64,000 nt of DNA, taken from NCBI RefSeq assembly GCF_003149085.1, contig NZ_QGDT01000010.1:62001-126000 (forward strand), written 5' to 3'. This document shows positions 53,630 to 62,193 of the stretch, in pieces. The notes below the pieces were generated by a model. The model was given only the letters and a program-made list of their open reading frames with translations, had not been told where the DNA came from and searched no databases. Every line of letters begins with the position of its first letter. The first letter of the stretch is position 1. The DNA comes from Dyadobacter jejuensis (GTDB lineage Bacteria; Bacteroidota; Bacteroidia; Cytophagales; Spirosomataceae). Both the position numbers and the translations under genes were made by a program.

Positions 53630-54241
53630 TCAGTAAAAGGAATGCTTGTAATCTTCTACGGAAGTCTGAATCACCTCATGGGCTTCTTCACGGCCATACA
53701 CATTGGTAATTTCAATATGGGCCTTTTCGCCTGGGAGGTTTTTATAAGTCAAGAAGTAGTGCTTCAGACGCTCTACTATCCCGTCGGGAAGTTCGCTCAA
53801 ATCGTTGAACTCACCATATACTCCATCTCCCTTCAGTACGGCAATAATTTTATCGTCGGCTTCTCCTCCATCCAGCAGGCGTATCCCTCCGATAGGCTTG
53901 GCTTGACACATAATGTCGCCGTGAGAGATAAACTTCTCACAAAGCACCAAAATATCCAATGGATCTTCATCCCCTTGGGTAACCTCTCTTCCTGACCGTT
54001 CCCTGGCCAAATCAGCTATCTTCTCGGCACAATAAGTCTTAGGAATGAAGCCATAAAGCGCCGGAACAATGTTCGAATATTTCTGAGGGCGATCTATCAT
54101 CAGGTAGCCCGTAGCCTTGTCAATCTCGTACTTTACAGTGTCTGTAGGCACTATCTCTATAAATGCTGTAACCAACTCTGGCGCATTTTCTCCCAGTGGT
54201 ATTCCATGCCAGGGATGGGCTTTGTGTACGTTCGCGATCAT
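53630..54241 (-). CDS. ppa: Inorganic pyrophosphatase, family I
   Basis: Hydrolyses pyrophosphate to drive biosynthesis. 203 residues. Key motifs: VKYEIDKATGYL, YGFIPKTYC and the metal-binding DEDPLDILVL (Asp cluster at about 96-101). The ATG at 54241 (MIANVHKAHPWHG) is chosen because the longer frame overlaps the upstream glycosyltransferase and adds 29 unrelated residues. Its own terminator follows, so a single-gene unit or the tail of the unit beginning with the upstream glycosyltransferase. Confidence 0.94.
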   Translation of the reverse strand: MIANVHKAHPWHGIPLGENAPELVTAFIEIVPTDTVKYEIDKATGYLMIDRPQKYSNIVPALYGFIPKTYCAEKIADLARERSGREVTQGDEDPLDILVLCEKFISHGDIMCQAKPIGGIRLLDGGEADDKIIAVLKGDGVYGEFNDLSELPDGIVERLKHYFLTYKNLPGEKAHIEITNVYGREEAHEVIQTSVEDYKHSFY

Positions 54242-54296
54242 TAAATTTACGAATAAGTAATATTTTAAGTTTACAATACTATTATTTGGAGCTCTC

Positions 54297-55268
54297 CTAG
54301 CCTGCTCTTTGAGAAACCACGTAGTCATCGACCTTGGTCACCGATTGCTTCACAAACAATTCCCCCAAAAACCCGGCCAAAAAAAGCTGAGTACCCACGA
54401 TCATCGCCACTAATGCTAGAAAGAACAAGGGGTTTTCTGTTACATTCCTGTACACTTCCTGAGACACATATATTTTATAAATTTTGGAACCTATTAACCA
54501 ACAGGCTATAACAGATCCAAGAAAAAACATGAGTGTTCCCAAACTTCCAAACAAATGCATAGGACGTCTGCCAAACTTATTAACAAAGGCAATCGAAAGC
54601 AAATCCAAAAAGCCAAAAATAAATCTTTCGAGCCCAAATTTTGTGGTACCGTACTTTCTAGGACGATGTTGGACCACTTTCTCCCCTATCTTGGCGAAGC
54701 CATTCCATTTGGCAATAACGGGAATGTAGCGGTGCATCTCCCCATAAATGGTTATATGCTGGACCACTTCGCGTCGATAGGCCTTCAGGCCACAATTAAA
54801 ATCGTGAAGGGTCACACCCGATATTTTGCGGGTAACGGCATTAAAAAGCTTGGTAGGCAGCGTTTTGGATATGGGGTCAAAGCGTTTCTTTTTCCAGCCC
54901 GACACCAAGTCAAGGCCGTCTTCTTGAACCATCCTATACAGTTCAGGTATTTCGTCGGGGCTATCTTGCAAATCGGCATCCATGGTAATGATCACGTCGC
55001 CCATAGCGGCCTGGAACCCGGTTTGCAGCGCCGCTGTTTTACCATAATTCCGAACAAATTTCAAACCCTTGATGCGGTCATTCGCCTCAGAGAGGCCTAA
55101 GATAACCTCCCATGAGCGATCTTTACTGCCATCATCTACGAAGATAACCTCATACGAATAACCATGCTCTGCCATAACACGTTCTATCCATGCACTAAGC
55201 TCAGGCAACGACTCTTCCTCGTTGTAAAGTGGAATTAATACGGTAATTTGGATCGATGCGTCAGTCAT
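54297..55268 (-). CDS. DPM1/GtrB-like family 2 glycosyltransferase
   Basis: 323 residues. GT-A domain in residues 1-225: LIPLYNEEESLPEL, EVIFVDDGSKDRSWEV, GFQAAMGDVIITMDADLQDSP (DAD metal site). Two C-terminal membrane helices lie at about 232-258 and 275-300, as in GtrB/DPM1 polyprenyl-phosphate sugar synthases. Probably loads a sugar onto undecaprenyl phosphate, perhaps for lipid A or surface glycan modification. It lies 55 nt upstream of ppa on the same strand. Confidence 0.85.
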   Translation of the reverse strand: MTDASIQITVLIPLYNEEESLPELSAWIERVMAEHGYSYEVIFVDDGSKDRSWEVILGLSEANDRIKGLKFVRNYGKTAALQTGFQAAMGDVIITMDADLQDSPDEIPELYRMVQEDGLDLVSGWKKKRFDPISKTLPTKLFNAVTRKISGVTLHDFNCGLKAYRREVVQHITIYGEMHRYIPVIAKWNGFAKIGEKVVQHRPRKYGTTKFGLERFIFGFLDLLSIAFVNKFGRRPMHLFGSLGTLMFFLGSVIACWLIGSKIYKIYVSQEVYRNVTENPLFFLALVAMIVGTQLFLAGFLGELFVKQSVTKVDDYVVSQRAG

Positions 55269-55326
55269 GTAGATGGAAGGCCACTGGCCATACTAATTTA
55301 TAGCCGTAAAGTTCGGCTTTTTCTTA

Positions 55327-56049
55327 TCAAAATATCAAATAAAATGGGGACAACAGTCTTCTAAAACTATCTGTATAGCTCCGCTCCTCCCCCTCAAACA
55401 CGATTAATTCATTATCTATCACCTTTTTACTGGATTCCTCTCCCCTATAATATGAAGTCAACCTCCTAAAAGGTTTTTTTGTTTCTTGATCTTTTAGGCG
55501 TAAAATGCGCTCAGGGTAAAACCCATAAGCCTTAGCCAAGGCTTCAAAGTCTAATGACTCTTCATAGGGAAGCAAGATATGGAAGGTACCCTCGGGATGT
55601 AATAACCTGGAGGCGGACTTCAGCAAGTCCTCAAAGTCTAGGGTCTCTGCATGATGTGCCCTATTTTTAAGCGCATTTGGGGAACGTAAATTGGCCTGAT
55701 AAAAGGGCGGATTGGTAATAATGGCATCGAATAACCCCCCAGGGTCGAAATCCTGAACCGCTCCATGGTGTATATCCAATCGTGGGGCAAACGGACTCAG
55801 CCTAACATTGTCCAGGCTTTGCTCGTAAGAGTCCCGGTGTAGCTCAATACCCATCACCGAGGCCTCATGATAGCGCTGCGCCACCATTAGGCTTAGGAGT
55901 CCCGTTCCAGAGCCTATATCCAATACGCGCGTGGCCTTCGGCAGCTCCACCCAGGCCCCAAAAGTACAGGCGTCGGTACAGACCTTCATGGGGCAGCGAT
56001 CCTGGTAAACCTTAAACTGCTTGAATTCAAAATAATTATTTCTTCCCAT
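55327..56049 (-). CDS. yfiC: tRNA1(Val) A37 N6-methyltransferase (TrmN6/YfiC)
   Basis: 240 residues. SAM-binding LDIGSGTGLLSLMVAQRY (about 40-57), DIHHGAVQDFDP, and the catalytic NPPF motif in DAIITNPPFYQAN (about 109-121). Methylates N6 of A37 in tRNA-Val. Its ATG overlaps the RNase H stop by one base, so it is translated with the pepT-rnh-trmN unit. The assignment rests on NPPF plus the cysteine-containing opening FKQFKVYQDRCPMKV seen in this family. Confidence 0.88.
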   Translation of the reverse strand: MGRNNYFEFKQFKVYQDRCPMKVCTDACTFGAWVELPKATRVLDIGSGTGLLSLMVAQRYHEASVMGIELHRDSYEQSLDNVRLSPFAPRLDIHHGAVQDFDPGGLFDAIITNPPFYQANLRSPNALKNRAHHAETLDFEDLLKSASRLLHPEGTFHILLPYEESLDFEALAKAYGFYPERILRLKDQETKKPFRRLTSYYRGEESSKKVIDNELIVFEGEERSYTDSFRRLLSPFYLIF

Positions 56050-56687
56050 TATTTGCGACCAAAATCTGCCGGGTTTTCACCCCAATACTGTGTTTCCCAT
56101 TTCATAATCCTGTTGGGATACGTATTGGTAGCCAGCCATCTTTCGGCCCTTTGCAGTAGCTCGAACACGGGTTTGTTGCGAGGAGTCAGTGCCAACTTGG
56201 TATTGGCATGCTTCTTCTTTATCCAGCTCATAGCCGTTTTGGAATCGGTATATATGGGTATGCTACTCCCCTTGGCCTGCAGATAGGCTAGCCCATGGAC
56301 TATGGCCAAAAACTCACCTATATTGTTGGTGGCATCCTTAAAGGGGCCTTGAAGAAAAATGCGGGTACCACTTCCCAGATATACTCCCTGGTACTCCATA
56401 TCGCCAGTGGCCGTGTTCCAGGCCGCGTCCACGGCTATGCTATCCTGAATAGGCTTCCCAATGGAGGCGGGAACGGCCTTTGAAAGTGTTTTTTGCCCAG
56501 CTTCCTTCTTAGCCACATATTCCCAGTAGTTTTTTTCTATGGCTGCTTGCGCTTCTGACAGGCTATCAAAAGACTTGAACTGAGCCCCATCGAAGTTCTT
56601 TATCCGCTCTTCACACTCTTTCCAATCGGTAAATATGCCCGTCTCCCGACCCTTCCACACTACATAAAATTTCGATTTCTTAGCCAT
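56049..56687 (-). CDS. RNase H with viroplasmin-type N-terminal domain
   Basis: 212 residues. The first ~50 (SKFYVVWKGRETGIFTDW) are the caulimovirus VI/viroplasmin domain that binds RNA-DNA hybrids. The RNase H1 fold follows from about 75. Acidic catalytic residues are visible: Asp in IAVDAAWN, Glu in NNIGEFLAIVHGL, Asp in YTDSKTA, and a final Asp in ENPADFG. It removes RNA primers and R-loops. One-base overlaps join it to pepT upstream and yfiC downstream. Confidence 0.9.
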   Translation of the reverse strand: MAKKSKFYVVWKGRETGIFTDWKECEERIKNFDGAQFKSFDSLSEAQAAIEKNYWEYVAKKEAGQKTLSKAVPASIGKPIQDSIAVDAAWNTATGDMEYQGVYLGSGTRIFLQGPFKDATNNIGEFLAIVHGLAYLQAKGSSIPIYTDSKTAMSWIKKKHANTKLALTPRNKPVFELLQRAERWLATNTYPNRIMKWETQYWGENPADFGRK

Positions 56688-57922
56688 TACGCTTTATTTT
56701 CCCAAATCTCACAAAGATTAACAATGACTTTGACGGCCATTTCCATATCCTGAACCGACACCCATTCCAACTTACTATGGAAGGCATGCTCTCCTGCAAA
56801 TATATTGGCACAGGGCAGACCCATAAAGGATAAGCGCGACCCGTCCGTACCTCCTCGAATACTGCGACGAATGGGGTCCAATCCGGCACGTTTCATGGCC
56901 TCTAGGGCATTCTCTACCACCTGCGGGTAGCGGTCGAGTACCTCCTTCATATTTCTATACTGCTCCTGGACCAGCAACTCGGCCGAAGACCCCGGATACT
57001 GAGCCATCACCGACTCCATGATCCCGCGCAACACCTGCTGCTTGTGCAGGAGCCCGTCGGTAGTAAAATCTCTTAAAATAAAATCGATGGTCGCTTTTTC
57101 TTGGATTCCACTAAAGGAAACGGGATGAATAAAACCCTCCCGCTCCTGGGTAGTTTCTGGAGACAGTTCGGCTTTGGGCAGGGCTGCGAGTATATCTCCA
57201 GCAATTTTCAAGGCATTTTCAAGCTTTCTAAAGGCATAGCCTGGGTGGGTGCTCACCCCATGGATGATGATCTGCGCCCCATCGGCCGAAAAAGTCTCAT
57301 CTTCCATGGTACCCACGGCCTCTCCGTCGACAGTATAGGCAAACTGGGCTCCCAGGCGCTCCAAATCGACCTTTTCGGTCCCTCTACCCACCTCTTCATC
57401 GGGAGTAAACAAGATCTTAACCGTTCCATGGGGAATCTCTGGATGGGCCACCAAAAAGGCTGCTGCAGTCATAATTTCGGCCACTCCGGCTTTGTTATCA
57501 GCACCGAGCAAGGTAGTGCCACTAGCCGTCACAATATCATTGCCTATCTGCTTGTCGAGGTCATGGAGCTCACTTTTCCTCAGTACCTGGCTGCCGTCGT
57601 CGGGCAGTACAATATCCGAACCATCCCACTGGCGGTGCACCAGAGGCTTTACGTCCTTTCCCGAAACATCGGGAGAGGTATCTACATGCGAGCAAAAACA
57701 CAGCACCGGTACGTTGGGCTTCGAACTGGTAGCCGGAATGGTAGCATATACATAACCATTTTCGTCCAGACAAGCATCGCCAAGTCCGATAGCCTTTAGT
57801 TCCTCTACCAATAAGCTACTTAGCTTCAGCTGCTTGGCCGTACTAGGAAATGAGCTCGAGGAAGGGTCCGATTGGGTATCGATCTGGACGTAGCGAAGAA
57901 ACCGTTCTAGCACCGTAGACAT
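56687..57922 (-). CDS. pepT: Peptidase T (tripeptide aminopeptidase)
   Basis: 411-residue M20 zinc peptidase. Metal ligands: SHVDTSPD (His, Asp at about 78-80), LLGADNKAG (Asp at about 140), TPDEEVGRG (Glu-Glu at about 175) and a final FHSKLEW His. The dimerisation domain is inserted at about 210-330. It releases the N-terminal residue of tripeptides. First gene of the overlapping unit pepT-RNase H-yfiC. Start ATG is well placed. Confidence 0.94.
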   Translation of the reverse strand: MSTVLERFLRYVQIDTQSDPSSSSFPSTAKQLKLSSLLVEELKAIGLGDACLDENGYVYATIPATSSKPNVPVLCFCSHVDTSPDVSGKDVKPLVHRQWDGSDIVLPDDGSQVLRKSELHDLDKQIGNDIVTASGTTLLGADNKAGVAEIMTAAAFLVAHPEIPHGTVKILFTPDEEVGRGTEKVDLERLGAQFAYTVDGEAVGTMEDETFSADGAQIIIHGVSTHPGYAFRKLENALKIAGDILAALPKAELSPETTQEREGFIHPVSFSGIQEKATIDFILRDFTTDGLLHKQQVLRGIMESVMAQYPGSSAELLVQEQYRNMKEVLDRYPQVVENALEAMKRAGLDPIRRSIRGGTDGSRLSFMGLPCANIFAGEHAFHSKLEWVSVQDMEMAVKVIVNLCEIWENKA

Positions 57923-57947
57923 AAATAAAGATTTTAATTGTGAATGA

Positions 57948-58415
57948 TTAGGCGTTCAAGATTTTCTCAAGATCTGCAGGAGAATAATTGATATTCTTCA
58001 GGGTCTTGTCGTCCGCCGTGCGGTATACCAGGTACTTACCTCCATCCTCTTTGAAATAACATGGAGTCCCTTTCGCTTCATAATGGGCCACCGTGGCTTC
58101 CGCCTCGGCAATAGTGAGGCAGGCCTTAGACATATTGGAACGTTGCACCTCATCGAACAAAGCCTTGAATTTGTCGCCTAAGCCAAACTCCAAAACCGCT
58201 CCTGACAACACATATTGTAAGTCGCAAAGGGCGTCAGCCACTTCTACCAGGTCCTTTTCGAGAATTGCCACTTCCAATTCTTTGAGTTCCTCAGCCAAAA
58301 GCGCCACACGTAACCTACTCCTTTCTTCCGAAGGGAGTTGGGGTTGATCCAGTATGGGATGCTTAAAAGTCCTGTGAAATTCGGCTACCTGATTAAGGCT
58401 ATCGATCTGTTGCAT
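57948..58415 (-). CDS. All-alpha NTP pyrophosphohydrolase (MazG-like)
   Basis: 155 residues. The helical MazG/HisE-type core carries the metal motif EELKELE (about 42-48) followed by VADALCDLQYV (about 59-69, second Asp), matching the E-x2-E ... E-x2-D pattern. A C-terminal extension of ~50 residues is typical of the Bacteroidota phosphoribosyl-ATP pyrophosphohydrolase-like group. It probably cleans nucleotide pools; substrate unknown. It lies 25 nt upstream of pepT. Confidence 0.82.
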   Translation of the reverse strand: MQQIDSLNQVAEFHRTFKHPILDQPQLPSEERSRLRVALLAEELKELEVAILEKDLVEVADALCDLQYVLSGAVLEFGLGDKFKALFDEVQRSNMSKACLTIAEAEATVAHYEAKGTPCYFKEDGGKYLVYRTADDKTLKNINYSPADLEKILNA

Positions 58416-58478
58416 ATTCCTAATTGATAATTAATGATGTGTTGGAGAACGGGTTATGGTCGTATAAAGCACCTGCAC

Positions 58479-59051
58479 CTATCCTACAACGAGATTTGAT
58501 TTAAATAGTTTAATAGCGATGGCGATCAGTATAATACCAAACACCTTACGCAGTACGTCGATCCCCCCTTTTCCTAGTTTATCACCGATCCAATTGGACG
58601 ATTTTAGCACGATATAGACAAAAACCAGATTCAGAAGAACCCCTATCAGGATGTTTTGAATGGCATAAGCCGAACGTAGGGCTAAGAGGGTGGTCATGGT
58701 TCCGGCACCAGCAATGAGCGGGAACGCTATGGGCACAATGGACGCGGCACTCGAATCCAGATCGTCGTGTTTAAAAATATTCCGGCCAAGGATCATTTCC
58801 ATCCCTAAGAGAAACAGAATAATAGCACCTGCAATGGCGAAGGAGGATACATCCACTCCAAATAAACTCAACAATCGCTCTCCTAAGAATAGGAATAAGA
58901 TCATAATAAAACCAGCTACCAGAGTAGCTTTTTCAGATTCTATATGCCCTATCTTTCTACGAAAATCGATAATCATTGGAATAGAACCTAGAATATCGAT
59001 CACTGAAAATAAAATGAGCGAGACGGATATAATTTCTTTGAAGTTAAACAT
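58479..59051 (-). CDS. MarC family integral membrane protein
   Basis: 190 residues with six hydrophobic segments, the usual MarC layout. The family hallmark is in segments 1 and 4: SVSLILFSVIDILGSIP and AFPLIAGAGTMTTLLALRSA. Function unknown; the name comes from E. coli MarC near the mar operon and does not show drug export. The ATG at 59051 (MFNFKEIISVS) is preferred to a GTG eight codons upstream. It precedes the MazG-like gene by 63 nt. Confidence 0.85.
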   Translation of the reverse strand: MFNFKEIISVSLILFSVIDILGSIPMIIDFRRKIGHIESEKATLVAGFIMILFLFLGERLLSLFGVDVSSFAIAGAIILFLLGMEMILGRNIFKHDDLDSSAASIVPIAFPLIAGAGTMTTLLALRSAYAIQNILIGVLLNLVFVYIVLKSSNWIGDKLGKGGIDVLRKVFGIILIAIAIKLFKSNLVVG

Positions 59052-59191
59052 GCGACCCGAATATGTTTTTTTCACAAAGTTGAAGAAAACATACTATATA
59101 GCCAAGAATTAGAACAAACTGGGCTGGGAATTCTATAGAGCGTCTACCTATTATTCGCCTGATGGATATTGAAAAAGGATAATCACGGAGT

Positions 59192-59905
59192 CTATAAAAC
59201 GCTATTGGGCAAAAAATTCAGAAAAGTATTAAACTGTTTCTTATATTTTTCTTCGTCTACTTTGTAGAAATACGCACCTTTCTTGGAGAATCCTCTCTGT
59301 TTTTCGTCCAGCTTGATCAAGAGTTTTGTCGATAATAGCTTTCTGCTAAAGTTTCTTTTGTCTAGTTCAGACCCGAATATAGCCTCATATAATTTTTGCA
59401 ACTGGGGGATCGTAAATTTCTCAGGCAGCAACTCAAAGCCAATGGGGTGTTGAGAGGCCTTATACCTCAAATATTGGATGGCCATATCGACCATTTCAGC
59501 ATGATCGAAAAGAAAGGTAGGGAGTTCTTCCAAAGAAAACCATTGGGCCTCGTAGTCACTCGACAGAGCTTGGCTATAGTCTTCGACGTTGATCAGCGCA
59601 AAATAGGCGATAGAAAAGGTGCGCTGTACCGGATCACGTAAGGGATCGCCAAAAGTATGCAATTGCTCCAAATAAATATCTTTGAGATTGGTGAGCTCAT
59701 ACAGGATTCGAGAGGCCGCATCCTGCAGGCTCTCCTCTTGATGTACCCAGCCCCCCATCAACGACCAAGTATCCTTTTCATTTTCTATGCCGCGTTTGAC
59801 GAGCAATAATTTTAGAGACTCCCCATCAAACCCAAAAATAATGGAATCTATCGCTACTAAAAACTTGTCCTGAGTCTCGTATTGTTTTAATATATCTAAT
59901 CGCAC
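59192..59905 (-). CDS. NrtR-like Nudix-related transcriptional regulator (GTG start)
   Basis: 237 residues. An N-terminal Nudix fold (about 15-140) is followed by a C-terminal winged helix (about 155-225, FTIPQLQKLYEAIFG ... RNFSRKLLSTKLL), the layout of NrtR/AraR-type regulators. The Nudix box has lost two of its glutamates: GGWVHQEESLQDAASRILYEL has Ile and Leu where the catalytic motif needs Glu, so it senses and does not hydrolyse. Ligand unknown (NAD-related or sugar). No target gene is adjacent except MarC. The start is GTG; no ATG lies between it and the upstream stop. Confidence 0.85.
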   Translation of the reverse strand: MRLDILKQYETQDKFLVAIDSIIFGFDGESLKLLLVKRGIENEKDTWSLMGGWVHQEESLQDAASRILYELTNLKDIYLEQLHTFGDPLRDPVQRTFSIAYFALINVEDYSQALSSDYEAQWFSLEELPTFLFDHAEMVDMAIQYLRYKASQHPIGFELLPEKFTIPQLQKLYEAIFGSELDKRNFSRKLLSTKLLIKLDEKQRGFSKKGAYFYKVDEEKYKKQFNTFLNFLPNSVL

Positions 59906-60014
59906 AGTTGATAAAGAGTAGTTTTATTTAAAGGATATACAGGAATATAGGTAGTGAAAAAAGGAACAGATCACTTCCAAATAGCTGCCACTTCGTTATA
60001 TAAGAAACTGAAAG

Positions 60015-61088
60015 CTATAAATTCCTACTCATTTTTTGAAACAAGGATATAAAAAACATCTTCAAGGTATGTATTTCCTGATCGGTAATGGCCGGAAAGT
60101 TGGCAATCCGAAAAGTAGACTCCTTCAAAGCTCCATAGCCATTGCCAAGAATAATCCCAGCCTCCCGGGCTTTCTTTTTTACTACCACTAGCTCTGCTGG
60201 CTCCATGGCTATGGTGAGTACCGTTGGCGACCTCAGCTCGGTAGATTCAATTACCAAATGAAGGCCTATAGAATCGAAAAAGGAATACAGATCGGCGGCC
60301 CTTTCCTCTAGCAACTTTGCCGAATGCTCTATGGGCTGGCGGTCGTGCATGACCTTACCCAGCAAGTATATTCCGAGCGTATTGGGCGTAAAGGGTGTTT
60401 GGAACTTTTGAAAATTTTCCCTGATAAAAACGAAACTGTTGTAATGATCGTATTCGTGAAGCGCTATGGCACGGCTTATAGCCGCTGGGCTTGCAACGAG
60501 CACAGCAAGTCCCGGAGCCAGTCCAAAGCATTTTTGAACGGAAGCGAACCATAAATCGGCCGTAGCCCAGGGTAGGTGTAAGCCAGCCATCGAGGAGGTG
60601 GCGTCCACGGCTATAAGGGCTTTGGATCGCTCACGTACATCGGCCAGAAACGTATCGGGCAACATAGTGCCATTGGAGGTCTCATTATGCGTCAGGCATA
60701 GGAGTCCGTCGGATGCGGGTAAGGTCAGACTTTCCAAGTCTGGCAGTGCTTCTGACTCGAAAGCATGGCTCAGGACTCCCTCATTAATGCGACCGTCGTA
60801 TTCGGCCCATTTCTTCCCGAATGCGCCGTTATGGAGATGTAGGGCACCCTTATCGGTGAACGATTGGGCAATTATCTCCCAACATTCCGTGGCTGACGAC
60901 ACCAAAAATACCTCATAGCCCTCCGGTATTGCTAGCTTGGAGGCCACCATTGTCAGGGTTTCTTGCAGCATTTGCATAAACCCTTCGCTCCTATGGTTCT
61001 GGCTCAAAATACCTTCTTGGTACGCCTGCTGCATATAGGCGGCTACTTCTGGATAAATTTTCGATGGCCCTGGATAAAATGTAATCAT
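60015..61088 (-). CDS. Class V PLP-dependent aminotransferase, SerC-like
   Basis: 357 residues. YPGPSKIYPEVA opens the fold, the THNETSNGTMLP and IAVDATSSMAGL stretches (Asp for the PLP pyridine nitrogen) lie mid-protein, and the PLP lysine is in SVQKCFGLAPGLAV at about 190. The layout is like SerC or alanine-glyoxylate transaminases, but the opening differs from typical SerC, so the substrate is open. The ATG at 61088 is used because the longer frame would run through the dapA terminator. Confidence 0.75.
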   Translation of the reverse strand: MITFYPGPSKIYPEVAAYMQQAYQEGILSQNHRSEGFMQMLQETLTMVASKLAIPEGYEVFLVSSATECWEIIAQSFTDKGALHLHNGAFGKKWAEYDGRINEGVLSHAFESEALPDLESLTLPASDGLLCLTHNETSNGTMLPDTFLADVRERSKALIAVDATSSMAGLHLPWATADLWFASVQKCFGLAPGLAVLVASPAAISRAIALHEYDHYNSFVFIRENFQKFQTPFTPNTLGIYLLGKVMHDRQPIEHSAKLLEERAADLYSFFDSIGLHLVIESTELRSPTVLTIAMEPAELVVVKKKAREAGIILGNGYGALKESTFRIANFPAITDQEIHTLKMFFISLFQKMSRNL

Positions 61089-61118
61089 ACCTACCGAACA
61101 ATAAGATTGTGTTGAATG

Positions 61119-61145
61119 CAAAAAAGGCTCCACAGAGCCTTTTTC
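61119..61145 (-). terminator. Rho-independent terminator of dapA
   Basis: Minus strand: AAAAAGGCTC, loop, GAGCCTTTTTT. It lies about 20 nt after the dapA stop. Confidence 0.8.
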
Positions 61146-61164
61146 TTAAAGATAATAACGGTTA

Positions 61165-62055
61165 TCAAACGAAACCCTCTCGGATCATGGCCTTGGCCAA
61201 TTTCTCCCCTAACTCCGGAGTGGCTTTCAACAAGGGCAAGCGTACCTCTGAGCGACATACCCCTTTGATCTCCAAACATCTCTTGATTCCGACGGGATTC
61301 GATTCTATATATAAAAGATCATCAAACTCTAAGAAGGCCAATTGAAGTTTGGCAGCGTCTTTAAAACGCCCTTCTAAAGCCTGCCATGTAAGCTCTACAA
61401 ATTCTTTTGGAAAAGCATTGGCAATCACCGAAATGACCCCATGCCAGCCCACACTAATCATCGGCGTCACGAGGTTGTCGTCGCCCGCCAATAGTAAGAA
61501 ATCGTCGGGAACTTGGTCGGCCAATTGCATGCTTTGCTCCAGGCTACCTCCAGCATCCTTAACCCCAATTATATTAGGGTGCTCCGCTAGTGTAACGATG
61601 GTTTCTACAGACATGTTAACGACCGTCCGTCCTGGTACATTATAAAGCAACACCGGCACAGGTGAAGCATCGGCAATAGCGGTAAAATGCGCTATAATAC
61701 CCGCTTGGGTAGGTTTATTATAATAAGGGCATACCGACAAGATGGCGTCTATACCATCAAAACTTGTTTGAGCAATGGTGTCCAATACCGATTTGGTATA
61801 GTTTCCTCCTATACCATAAACAACCGGCAATGACTTATAATTATTGGCAATGGTAAAGTTGAGAATCTCCTCCTTCTCACGGGCCGTTACCGTTGGCGAC
61901 TCCCCCGTAGTACCCTGTACCACCAGATAATCGACACGACCTTCCGAAACCAGGTCGATAAGATTCTTCAGTCCGGCATAATCTACTTCGTCTTTATCAT
62001 CAAAAGGCGTAACGAGGGCCACTCCTACACCTTTGAAACGTTCATCCAATGGCAT
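61165..62055 (-). CDS. dapA: 4-hydroxy-tetrahydrodipicolinate synthase
   Basis: First committed step of diaminopimelate/lysine synthesis, condensing pyruvate with aspartate semialdehyde. 296 residues, TIM barrel. GTTGESPT lies at about 47-54, the catalytic Tyr in VCPYYNKPTQAG at about 135, the Schiff-base Lys in GVKDAGGS at about 165, and LLAGDD further on. Single-gene unit with promoter element TAACTTTG and its own terminator, separate from dapB at 29 kb. Confidence 0.95.
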   Translation of the reverse strand: MPLDERFKGVGVALVTPFDDKDEVDYAGLKNLIDLVSEGRVDYLVVQGTTGESPTVTAREKEEILNFTIANNYKSLPVVYGIGGNYTKSVLDTIAQTSFDGIDAILSVCPYYNKPTQAGIIAHFTAIADASPVPVLLYNVPGRTVVNMSVETIVTLAEHPNIIGVKDAGGSLEQSMQLADQVPDDFLLLAGDDNLVTPMISVGWHGVISVIANAFPKEFVELTWQALEGRFKDAAKLQLAFLEFDDLLYIESNPVGIKRCLEIKGVCRSEVRLPLLKATPELGEKLAKAMIREGFV

Positions 62056-62086
62056 TATTCCAGTATTAAAGTTTGTTTATAATCCA

Positions 62087-62094
62087 CAAAGTTA
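62087..62094 (-). promoter_or_regulatory. Candidate -7 element of dapA
   Basis: Minus strand TAACTTTG (TAnnTTTG), 31 nt before the ATG. CAAAA 14 nt further upstream is too close to be a clear -33. Confidence 0.45.
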
Positions 62095-62193
62095 GTCAAG
62101 TATATGGTCAAAAATAGGCCCTAAAAGCCACTAGGCATGGTATTTTTAACAACCTGCTCAATATCAACAGTTTACATACTTAAAATTTCCACA

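Noticed and set aside
54242..54328. N-terminal extension of ppa
   Set aside because: Overlaps the coding end of the upstream glycosyltransferase and adds residues not found in family I pyrophosphatases.
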